Assembly (NCBI GenBank): GCA_963969345.1
Contig: OZ017767.1
Span: forward strand, 4,430,739 to 4,494,738
DNA from: Turbatrix aceti
Lineage: Eukaryota > Nematoda > Chromadorea > Rhabditida > Panagrolaimidae
Length of the DNA: 64,000 nucleotides
Direction: 5' to 3'
Shown: positions 46,601 through 57,879 of the stretch, piece after piece
How positions within the stretch are numbered: the stretch's first letter is position 1
Layout: every line of letters begins with the position of its first letter
The notes under the pieces: generated by a model
Told to the model about the DNA's origin: nothing
Seen by the model: the letters and a program-made list of their open reading frames with translations, nothing else
Database searches by the model: none
Position numbers and translations under genes: made by a program

Positions 46601-49600
46601 CGAAGGCTACGTTCCCGCCAACTACTGTCGTATCATCGAAAACGAGACCGTCTCCGTTACCCAACAGGTCTCTACGAAGGTTTCGAAGAGCCAGGAAGGC
46701 CGTGCCGTGCTGCTGGATCGCCAGCGGGTCATCAGCCACGAGTACCGTCGTCTCAAGGACCTAGCTGACAACCGGCACCGTCTGCTTTCGGACGCCATCA
46801 AGCTTTTCAAGTTCTACGGCGAATGCGATGACTTCGAAGCGTGGAGCAAGGAAACCAAGTCGCTGCTTGAGGAAAGAGCCCCCACAGAGCACCTCGAAGC
46901 CTTCAGACGCAAGTTTGACCGCCTCGAAAATGACATGCAGTCCATTGGCGGCACGCAGCTAAAGCGCATCAACGACATGGCTGACGAGCTTGTCAACGAA
47001 GGCCACTCCCAGCAGGACAACATCCGTGCTCGGCAGCACCGCATCAACCAGCTCTGGAACGACCTGCAGAAACTCATGCGCCACAAGGCTGACGCTCTCG
47101 AGACCGCCGAACGAATCAACTCCTTCAACGAAAATTGCGAATCGACCATGTCTTGGATGAACGAAAAGTTTGAGCTTCTCAAGAAGACGCCTGGTCTCAG
47201 CGGTCTCCAGGCCCTGGAAATGGACCTTAAGCCGCTCGAGGACAAGATGCGGTACCTTTACGAACTCGGAAGCGAAATCAAGAAACGGCATCCCGAGCAC
47301 GCCGGCGAGGTGGACCGCATGCTGGCCCAGCTCTCGGCCCTGCATAGACAGCTCAAGGACCAGGCCAGACAGAAGATTGGCGAGGCCGAGCAGAGTCAGG
47401 GAACTGAAATGTTCGACCGCGCGGTCAGAAATCTTCTAGACTGGCTGCAGCGCACGACCGGCAAGATCCTCAGTGAACCCATCGACGCAACTTCCGCGGA
47501 GGACCTTCTGCAGACCCACGTCCAGCTCAGGGACGAAATTGCGGCAAAGGACTACGAAATCACCTACGTTGAGGATCTTGGCACGCGCCTCCTCAAGAAG
47601 AATCCCAAGCTCTCGAGTGTCACTCAGAAGCTGCAGGACGTCGCCGCGTCCAAGAAAGCCCTGGAAGAAGCCTGGAACGCCCGCTACCACGAGTACCAGC
47701 AGCTCTTTGACCTCCAGACGTTCAACCGCGAAGCCGACCGCATCGACGCGCTTACCAAGGGCCATGAAGCTTTCCTCGCCATCGCAAACCTCGGATCGTC
47801 GGTTGAAAATGTCGAGAACCTGCTCAAGACCCATGCTGATTTTGAAAGCAAGCTGAACGCGCAAGATGAGCGACTTCGTGTCTTCAGCCAAACCGCTGAT
47901 AAGCTTATCTACGCCGAACACCAGCACGCTGATTACATCAACAAGCGTCGCGACGAGGTTCTCAAGCGCAGGCAGGCAGTATTCTCATCTGCCGCGGCAC
48001 GCAGAGCACAACTCGACGAGGCGCTCATCTACCAGCACTTCCGCCGCGATGCTGAAGAGCTCGCAGTGTGGATTGCCGAGAAGAAGCGCATCGCCGCAGA
48101 TGAATCCTTCCTCGATGGCGTTGGACTCGATCGCGTACTTCGCAAGCACCAGGCCTTCGTAGCGGAGGTGCAGGCCAACGAGACGCAGCTCAAGCGAGTC
48201 AACAAGCGTGGCAACGAACTCATCGCGCGCAAGCACTACGAGTCGCCCCGCATCCAGGCCATCCTCGACGACATGAATCGAGCGCAGCAAGAGCTCATGG
48301 CGCTCGTCAATCGAAAGTCGCTCAAGCTCGGTCAGGCCGCTGATCGCAAAGACATCCTGCGTGACATCGACGACGCGAACACCCGGCTGGACGACATCGA
48401 AGCCCAATTGGCGCAAGCCAACAACGGCAACGATCTGCGCAGCGTCAAGGAACTCCTTCAGCGCAAAGTCAACCTCGATCAGGAAATTACTATCCTGGAA
48501 ACTCGAATTACTGAAATTCGTGCCAAGGCAGAGGAAATCGACGGCTCCGGCAACTACGACCGCGCTGCCATCCTCGCCAGCGTCGAGGGCCTCATCTCGC
48601 GCTTCAACGACCTTCACCGTCCCGTTGACGACCGCCGAGCCATGCTGGAAGAACTGCTCAAGTGGCACCAGCTTGCCTTCGACGCCGACGTCGAACTGCA
48701 CTGGATCGAAGAAAAGAGACAGATCGCCGACTCGCAAATCGCGCCCCGCTCGCTCACCGAGGCCACGAGCATGCTCAAGAAGCACGAACAACTCATCAAC
48801 GAGGTTTCTGGTCACGAGTCTGCTGTCTGCCAAATCCTATCCAAGGGCGAGCAACTCATCGCTGCCAAGCACATGTCCTCGCCCCACATCAAAGCCAAGT
48901 GCACCGAATTGCGCGACGCGTGGTCCGGCCTGCAGGGCGCCGTTGCCAGCCGCAGCGACACCATTTCGTGGGCCCAGAAGCGCGAGCAGTACCTCTTTGA
49001 GGCCAGCGAGGTCGAGGCATGGATTGTCGAAAAGACCAACCTTGTCCACAGCAAAACGGATAATGTCGACGAAAACAAGGCTCAAAAAGCTGCCACTGTC
49101 CTCAAGGCTCTCCAGAAGGACATGGTGGTGCGCAAGCAGGCTGTCGAGAAGCTCGCCGACATGGCAAAGCACCTGGCTCGCTACGGCGATTCAGCACTCT
49201 TTGAAAAGCGTCAGGACAAGCTGGAGACCGATTACGTCGCCCTCGAGGCCCTCATCGAACAGAAACGCCTTGAAATGGACAACTACATTGCGCTCTGCAA
49301 CTACAATCACGAAAGCCAGGATCTCGAGCTGTGGGTCAACGAGCAGCTGCAGACGGCCATGTCCGAGGAATACGGCCAGGACTACGAGCATCTCCAGGAT
49401 CTGAAAGCCAAGTTCGATGAATTCCAGCAGAACGTTCGCGCTGGCAGTGACCGCTTCGTTCAGTGCGAGGCCATGGCTGACGAACTCGTGCTCAAGGCCA
49501 AGCCCTACAGCCGGGACATCCTCAAGCGCCAGGAGAAACTTCGCAGCGTCTGGACTCTTCTCCTCGAGTACATCGAGAGCCGCGAAAAGAAACTCAGCGT

Positions 49601-52600
49601 CGCCGACGAGCTGCATAAATTCAATCGCGACGTCGCCGAAATGACCGATCGTCTTCGCGAGAAGAAGGAAACGATGCCGACCGAACTCGGCCGCGATACA
49701 CATCAGGTCCAGAACCTCTGCTTGAGACATGAGGTCTTTGTCACCGAAGTCAAGCAGCTCTACAGCCAGCTCCAGGATCTCATGGATGAAGGCGCCCGTC
49801 TCCGTGCCGAGTACCCTGGTCCGAACGCGGAACACATCACGCAGCAACTCGCGGTTCTGGCCGAGCTCTGGGAAGTCCTCGAAAAGGCCACCAACCAACG
49901 CAACGACCTCCTCATGGCATCCTATGACTTGCAGCGTTTCCTCGCCAAGGCCAGGGATTTCGTGAGTTGGACCGACATTGTCAACGCTGAACTCCGCAGC
50001 GACAATGAGCGCTCCATCAACGATCTCCAGACCGCAGAATGGATGCGCCAGGAAAATTCGCGGCTCAAGCTAGAAATCGATGCTCGCGAAGTTGAGTTTG
50101 CCGAAATTCTTCGCAAGGCTGATCTGCTCGTCGAGCACAAGAACTACGCGCGCCAGGAAGTCGTTGACCGCAAGCGCCAGGTTGAGGTTGCCTACGACAA
50201 TATAAAGCGAGAATGGCAACTTCGCGACAAGTACCTTTACCAGGTAGTACAGTTCCACACATTCAGTCGTGACGTCAGACAGACCATCGCTGCCATTGGC
50301 ACGCGCAATGCCACACTTGACTCTTTCGAGATCGGAAGCACTGTTGAAGGCATCGAAAGCCAGATCCGGAATTTTGACACGTTTACAAAGGTGCTGAACA
50401 CGCTGAGTGATCGCGTGGCCGGACTCGACGACGACGGTCAGGCACTCATCGTACAGCAGCACATGGAGGTCAACCGTATTGAGGCTCATCTGAAACGCGT
50501 TCATGCCGCCTTGGAGGACTGCCGTAGTCGCCACAATACCGTCTACCACAACCTTCAGGCCGCCCTCAAGCACGCCCACTTTGCCGATGAGCTTGTCGAC
50601 CTCGACGCGTGGATCGGTGACAAGCTGAAACTCCTCCGCGCTGAAGTCGAAGGACAGTCCAACTCCATGTCTATCTCAGAGAAGCTCGACAATCTCAAAC
50701 GCCAGCAAGCTTTCGAAATCGAGCTGAACGCCAACCAGCCCCGGATAGATCGCATCCGCAACCACGTGCTTCAGCTGAAACGCGGCTCTGGAGGATCGTC
50801 GACCGATCTGATCCAGCACGCCACGCTGGTCATCGCCAAGTGGGACGAGCTCCTCAGCGTCTCCCGACAGCTGGCACTTGCCCTCGACGAAGCCAGGGAC
50901 CTCTTCGACTTCAACCAGGCCGTGGAGCGTATCAACTCCTGGATGAGAGAAAAGCAGCTGCTGCTCAACGCCAACGATATGGGCAATGACCTCGAGCACT
51001 GCCAGGCGCTGCTCGACCGCCTCACCGGCAAGGACGCCGATCAGTCTGTCGATGACAGCACCCACGCCGCCGTCAACGCGCTGGGAAAGAAACTGATTGC
51101 TCATGGCAGCGGCAGTGCGGAAATCATTCGCAACCAGCTGGACGATCTCAACACCGCCTGGGAACAACTCCGCGGCAGAATCGGTGCTTACAACGCTAAG
51201 TTGGAAGACGCAATCGCCGTGCATCGTTTCAACCGCGATGCTGACGATACCAACACTCGTATCTTTGAGAAAGCAGCGCTGATGTCCTCGGATGACTTTG
51301 GCAAAGACCTCGCCGGCGTCGAAGCGCTCATTCGTAAGCAGAAAACCACGGAACGCGATATGTCTGCCATCCATGACAAACTCAAGCAACACGACCAGGT
51401 CGCGGGGCAGCTACTCGAGCGCAACCCGCCCCTACGGGAAACCATTGTTCGATCGCTGAAGACCCTCGAAGACAGCTGGACGCATCTCACCGAGCTATCG
51501 TTCGCTCGTCGGCAACGCCTCGAGCAGGCCTACAACCTGCACAAGTACTTTGACGCTGTCAAGAAGACTGAAGCCTGGGCCTCGGGCATGCGCAACAAGA
51601 TGACTTCCTACATCCGGCCCAAGACGGTCACCGATGCAGAGGCCCTCATCGCGAGCCACGCAGAGCGCCACGCCGAGATCATCGGCCACGAACAGGAACT
51701 GAAGAAACTCAGCGAATACGGCCAGGAAATTGCCGCGCAGCAACCCGATCACAAGGCGGAGATCACGCGAGCCCATCGTCGGCTGCAGAATATTGAACAT
51801 CAGATCCGGCAGACGTGGGAGAGCGAGAACTCGGCGCTGCAGAAGGCGCTCAAGCTGCAGCTCCTCCACGCACAGGTCGCTCTCACGGAATCGTGGATCG
51901 CGTCTAAGGAAGTCGTCGTCAACCAGTACGACCCAGGAGACAGTATCGACGCTGTTGACGTGCTCATCAAAAAGCACGACGCTTTTGAGAAGACCATCGT
52001 CACCCAGGGCAAAGACAAGATCGAGCAGCTCAAGGCTGATGCTCCCATCTTCGATGAAACCCACGAACCTGATACTGAGACCATCCAGCTCAGGCACCAG
52101 GACGTCCTCATGCGTTACGACGCTCTTCTCGAGAACTCTCGGATCAAGAGATCCAAGCTCAACGATTCCCGTGAACTCCATGACTTTATTCGGTCGTGCG
52201 GAGAGCTTATTACGTGGATGAGCAGTCGCCTCCAACTTGCCTACGACAACGACTACCTCGATCTCACCAATCTCCGCTCCAAGCTGCAGAAGCACCTCGC
52301 TTCGGAGGTCGAGCTTGCAGCCCACGAACACCGCTTCGAGGAAATCAAGGCCGCAGGCGAGCATCTCATTGCGACGAACCACTTTGAGCGGGAACGCGTC
52401 AAGATGCAGCTCGATGAGGTGGTCAGTGGCTGGAACGAGCTCAAGACCATGTCGAGCCAGAAGACACGCCTCCTCAAGGAGTCCTACGAAGCCTACCAAC
52501 TCAGCCTCAAGCTCGCCCAGGTTGACAGCTGGCTTGACGGAGTAGAACACGCGCTCATCAGCGACGACCACGGCCGTGACATTACTTCTGTCGAACAGCT

Positions 52601-55600
52601 CATCAAACGCCACGACGAACTAACCGCTGAGATCGACGCCAAGAAGCCGGACATCGATGAAGCCGTCGATGCCGTTGACCGCATCCGGGGATCGTCGTAC
52701 GAGAAGGTAGACGAACTCATTGAACAGGCTGACAAGCTGCAGCAGCGCTACAATAACCTCCTCGAGCCATGCAAAGTCCGGTCCGTGAACCTCGCCAACT
52801 CGCTCAAGTTCTTCCATTGGAGCGACGAAGCCGCAGAGCAGACAGACTGGCTTGCCGAACTCATTCCGCAGCTCCAGTCTTCGGATTACGGATCCTCGCT
52901 GCACGCCGTGCAGTCGCTGAGCAAGAAGCACGCTATTGTCGAGCAGGAGATCAGTGCACGCGAACCCGCCATTACGCACATCAAGGTCCAGGGCTACAAC
53001 ATGCGCAACGCGAAGCACTTTGCCGCCACCGAAATCGACGAGATTGTTGTTCAGTTGCGAGACAGCTTCGATCTTGTTGAAACGCTGGCCAAGCAGCGCG
53101 CTGCCCGCCTGGCAGAAAGCCTCCTCAGCCAGCAGTACTACGCAGAGGCTGGCGAGGCGTCCGCGTGGATGCGGGAACGACTCCCGAAGGTCAGCAATCA
53201 GGAAGTTGGCAACAACCAGTCCTCGGCAGACGCTCATCTCCGTCGGATGGTCATTCTGAACGACGAGATTCAAAAATTCGGCGAAGAAGTTCGTCGTCTG
53301 CGAAAGACGAGCGAGAAACTTGTTGCTTCCAACCACTTTGACGCGACGCACCTAACCACCACACAGGCCAAGCTCGAGGAACTCCACCAGACTCTCGATC
53401 TCGAATGCCAGAACCGCAGAACGCGTCTGCACAACGCGAGTCAGTACTACAACTTTGTGCGCCAGGTGGACGACATCATGGCCTGGCTCAAGGACAAGCA
53501 GCGTCTCTCAATGCGCAACGACTTTGGCCGCGATCTCCAGGACTGCATGCAGCTGATCGAGGAATTCAAACAGGTCCACCGCGAGCTCTCCAGTGCCGGC
53601 GAGCGTGTCCATGCCATCGGACGCATCCAGGAAGACCTGCTGCGCAACGAGAATCCCTTCGCCAGCTCCATCAGGGCTCTCGGCTCGGAACTTGAGCAGC
53701 TGTGGCGTGATGTCAACGACGCCGCCAACGACCGCCAGCAAGCGTTGCTGGATGCCAAGAACATCCACCTCTTCGACCAGGATGCCGACGAGATGCTCAA
53801 CCGCCTCGGAATGAAGGAAGCGCAAATTGTGTCTCTCCAGAACGAAGACCTGACCGTCATCGACCTCGCGATGGTGAAGAGCTTCGTCGAGACCCACGAA
53901 GGATTCCTCCGGGGGCTGCACATCATCGAAAAGCAGGTTGCCGATCTGTGCAACGAGGCAGATCGCATGATCCAGCAGTTCCCGCGCACGCAGGAGCACT
54001 TGGACGTCCGGCGCAGCGAGCTCGTCGAACAACTCAAGGACATCCAGGAAGAGGCCCGCAAGTTCCAGAGCCGTCTCTTCCAAGCCCAAAACAACCAGGC
54101 CTACTTCCAAGACTACCGCGATCTCATGACGTGGATCCGCCAGATGGTGAGCACCATCACGGGCGAAATCCTACCCAAGGACCTGGCGGGTTGCGAGGCT
54201 CTGGCCGTGCGCCACGACGAGTACAAGCAGGAAATCGACACTCGCGAGCCGCAAAAAGCCGCCTTTGTGCTCGAAGGAAAGAAAATGGTCGCTTCCGGCA
54301 ACGCTCTCAGCAACGAAATCGGCTACAAGATCACCGATCTCGAATCCGGCTTCAAAGATCTCCTAGAAATTTGGAATTCGCGCAAGAAGATCTACGATAT
54401 GAATCTCGACGTGCAGCAGTGGATGCATCAGGCGGGCGTTCTCGAAAAATGGCTTGTCGAACGAGAAAGCCTTCTCCGAGAAGACTGGCGCTCTGCAGAC
54501 TCCGTCGAAGCCGTTGAAGACATGATCCGGCAGTACGACGACTTCCTCGTCACCCTGGAGGCCCAGGATCCGCAGTTTGAGTCCCTGAAGCGACTGACAC
54601 TCGTGGAACAAGCCTTCAGCCAGGTCAAATCCCGCGAAAAGGAAATTGTCAATCGCCGGGAAAGCCAGGTCGAAAACCGCCGCGACACGCAGCAGATCAA
54701 GACACTCGAGAAAAAGAAGATCCTCCAGGAGAAGCGCCAGGAACGTGAGCGACGAAAGACGCAGGAAATCTCGATCATCAAGCGCACACCTTCGCAGGAG
54801 ACTGCGCCTGAATTCATCGCCACCACGCTGCCGCGGACGCGCACACGCACGAGCTCGGCTGATGGCACTGAAAATGTTCTCGTCTCCACCATCAGCCAGT
54901 TGCCATCCAGTTCCCAAGATCTCCGGGAATCTGCGGTGACGCTCAATCGATCGACGGAACTGTTGGCGACGGCCGCGGTCAAAGCGCCCGGCTTCACGAC
55001 CCGGCGCTCGCAGTCTATCAAGGGCCAGCGCCCGACCATGGACAAGGGCGCCATCGACATGCACGGCTTCCTCGAGCGCAAGAACGACCTGCAGCGAGGC
55101 GGCACCAGGGCCACCTTCCGCTCCTGGAAGAGGTACTATACCATCCTCTGCGGCCAGCTCATGTGCTTCTTCAAGGACTTTGACTCGTACATGTGCAACA
55201 TCGCCGACGCTCCGCCTATTTATATCCACAATGCGACCTGCGTGACGACTACCAAAAAGCCGAATTCATTCTCCCTCCATACGCAGGACGGCGCCGTGTA
55301 TCACTTCACGACTGCCGATATCCTCGCTACCAAGAAAGACGAAAACCAGAAAATGAACTACGCCAAGGCGATCGAATGGGTCGAGAAGGTCAACTTCCAC
55401 GCCGGCCTTGAACCCAGGAACCAACTGACCAGCTACAGGAACAGTTACACACAGGTAAACAAATTTTTTTTGGAAGACGGAAATAAACAAACTCACAATT
55501 TGCAGGACCGAAACGGAGTTGACGCACCGATGCGACAGCCTCCTCCGAGACCAGAGGAGTTCTCGCGCAGCTCGGTGGTCATCGAGCGCGGTCAATCGGT

Positions 55601-55876
55601 CAGCACCTACGACCGCCGGCACCCCGCCGCCGCAGACACGTCGCCGGAAGCACGACGGACATCCGAAGGGGCATTCGGATCCGGAACGCTTTCGTACGGC
55701 AACAGCGAGCTCCGCGCGAGTCAGCAGAGCGTGCCAAACTCGTCCGACGGCGACGACTCCGACTCAACAAAAAGTAAGCTTTTTTTGTTCGCTTTAAGAC
55801 CACGACATTCACTGATAACGGTATTTTTTCAGAAAGACGGTTCCCTTCCTTCTTCAAACGAGGATCTAAGAAATAA
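43625..55876 (+). CDS. sma-1: beta-heavy spectrin
   Basis: Exons 43625-43845, 44012-55454, 55506-55773, 55833-55876; 3,991 aa, near the ~4,000-4,200 typical of beta-H spectrin (fly Karst, worm SMA-1). A Ser/Pro-rich leader is followed by two actin-binding calponin-homology domains (about residues 105-222, KWCNSYL...DLFTDLNDGILLMKFLE; and 235-345, LLLWCQRKT...HAHRPDIV). About 30 spectrin repeats follow. An SH3 domain is inserted near 895-950 (SLYPYEGNAMA, DEWWRVLQ, GYVPANYC), the hallmark of beta-H. A PH domain lies near 3757-3870 (MHGFLERKND, WKRYYTILCGQLMCFF), and the tail ends KKRRFPSFFKRGSKK after the last splice. Beta-H pairs with alpha-spectrin in the apical membrane skeleton and drives epithelial elongation. 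The ATG stands two bases after a TTGCAG acceptor. The symbol is by orthology. Confidence 0.97.
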
Positions 55877-56077
55877 TAGCCAGCTTCGCCGCTTTCTGCC
55901 ATCCCACACCCCGTTTTTGTTCTAGTTTTAATGCACGACACGAACCCCCTTCGACCCGCGCTCATTCGATAATCAAAACGAAGCGCCACTCTATTGTTGC
56001 CCATCAAATTTGTAAAACTATGCTCACTGTTGAAAAGATGTTTAATTTACTCAATTTGTTGGGAGGGGGGGGGTTCA

Positions 56078-57720
56078 TCAGCAGGAGGGACAGGCGTCTT
56101 GAATCAGCTCGGCAGACCCAGAACCCGTGTCTCGGCAGTGGGTGTTGATGAGGCGCGCGAGATGGCCCACCGTCACGCGCTTGTCCGAGGGCAGATTTTC
56201 GAGTTGCGCAAAGTGTCTTTCGTAGTCGCGCTGGCCGATTATGCCGTCGTCGATGAGCCGATTCAGCACGCCAGACGTCAGCTTGTCGTCAAGGCGGATA
56301 TCGCCGAGGGCCACCATGAGATGGAAGGAGATCGCGACCGGCCTTTCGTTGCCGCTTCGATGTTCTGCGAGCCATTCAAATGCTTGCTAAAAAGACAATT
56401 GGGTTCAACAAATTTAATGTAATCACTCACCCGTCGCTCAGGGTCCATTCCGTGCCGTTCGAGGACCGACCCGATACGCAGCACCTCGTCGACGTTCAAC
56501 AACGGCGCCTTAGCCGACAGCTTCTTGGCCGGGGGTCGGAGCAAGGAAGTTTTCTTTAACGGCGTCTTGGACGGATTTTTTATGTATTCAGCAGTCTTGA
56601 TCTCCGCCACCGGGGTAGGCTTCGACTCCTTTGGCGGGCTGTCGAGATCAGAGACAGACGGCGTTTTTGATTTGCTCTGCTTCCGGGGCTTGCGCGGGGT
56701 CGGGGGCGGGGACATGACATCCGGAGTCACAGCAGTTGCAACTGCTGCAATATGAGTTTTTTTCTTCTTTGCTTGTTCGGCGCTACCTGGTGCGAAGGGG
56801 TAGCGGCCCAGAAGGGAGTCGTTGACGGCGTCTGAATCGTGCTTCTTGCTGCTGGCGCTACCGACCATCTCCTTCGGTCCCATTTTCTTTTCTACCGGTT
56901 CTTCCGATTCCTTTTTTTTCGTCGCCGCTTCGAAGGGATCTTTCTTTTTTTTGGTCGGTTCGGCGAAGCCATGCTTATCTCCTCCGGACTTCTGCTGCTT
57001 CTCTTTTGATGAAACGTCAACAAATTTCCGGTCTGTCTTTTCAGGCACAGCAGTCTTCTTCTTGTCAACTTTGCTGCTTTTGGATTTGGATTTTGGCTTC
57101 TCGCCGCTGCCTTTCTTGGCTGCTGCTGCGTCAGCCTTTGCATGCGCGGGCTTCGACTGCAGGGCCGACCCGACCTTGTTCTTGGCCTTGGCTTCTTTGT
57201 TGCTCTTGGACTTGGATAACGGAGCGAGCTCGCCGCTGCCTTTGGGGCCACTTCCCGGAGCAGCTTCCCGTTTTTTTGTTGATTTTTCGCTGCCTTTGAC
57301 GCCACTTCCCGGTTCTGTTTCCCGCTTTTTTGGCTCTTTCTCCCGTTTAGAAGAAGGTTTCGGTTCCTCAGTCTTGTCTTTCTTGTCTGGCGACTTGGCG
57401 GCATCTTTGACGTCGGGCTGAACGCACTTATCTTTTTTGCTTTTCTCCTTCTTGTTCTTTTTGTGGTGCTTGTCTTTTTTAGGCTTTTTCTTCACCTCCT
57501 CGACCCTGCCCATCGTGTCCATCTTCTGCTTGTCGTCTTCAGTGTTCTTGGCATTTCCCCCACCAAACAACGCCGACCACGGTGACCTGGCTCTCTTCGG
57601 TTTCTTCTTCTTGTCATTATCTTTCTCTTTGTCTGAAAAGCGTAATCAGCACAGATCACAGACAAAGAAGGCAAACGTACCTGCGTGCTTCTTCTTGGGT
57701 TCATTGACGACGGGGGCCAT
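56078..57720 (-). CDS. Lys-rich disordered protein with a conserved-looking C-terminal domain
   Basis: Three exons (57720-57681, 57632-56431, 56386-56078) give 516 aa starting MAPVVNEPKKKHAD. Residues ~15-370 are dominated by Lys, Ser, Glu and Pro with many KKK/KSK motifs, likely disordered and nuclear. Short near-repeats such as GSGVKGSEKSTKKREA and GSGPKGSGELA suggest internal duplication. The last ~130 residues differ: compact, mixed hydrophobic, with NVDEVLRIGSVLERHGMD, AFEWLAEHRSGNERPVAIS, FHLMVALGDIRLDD and LNRLIDDGIIGQRDYER, reading as an all-helical fold. I cannot name the family. It is convergent with beta-heavy spectrin, the stop codons about 200 bp apart. Confidence 0.7.
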
Positions 57721-57879
57721 GCCAACGACGTCCCGCGGGTAGATCAGTGATATCGATACTGCTGACTGCCAATGCCGTTCTTTTCTTCATCTTGGCATGC
57801 TAATTACCAAGCAATCTTCCACAATCATAAAAAAAAAGTTCATAGGAATTTAAACAAACAAGAAAATAACAAAGAAAAA

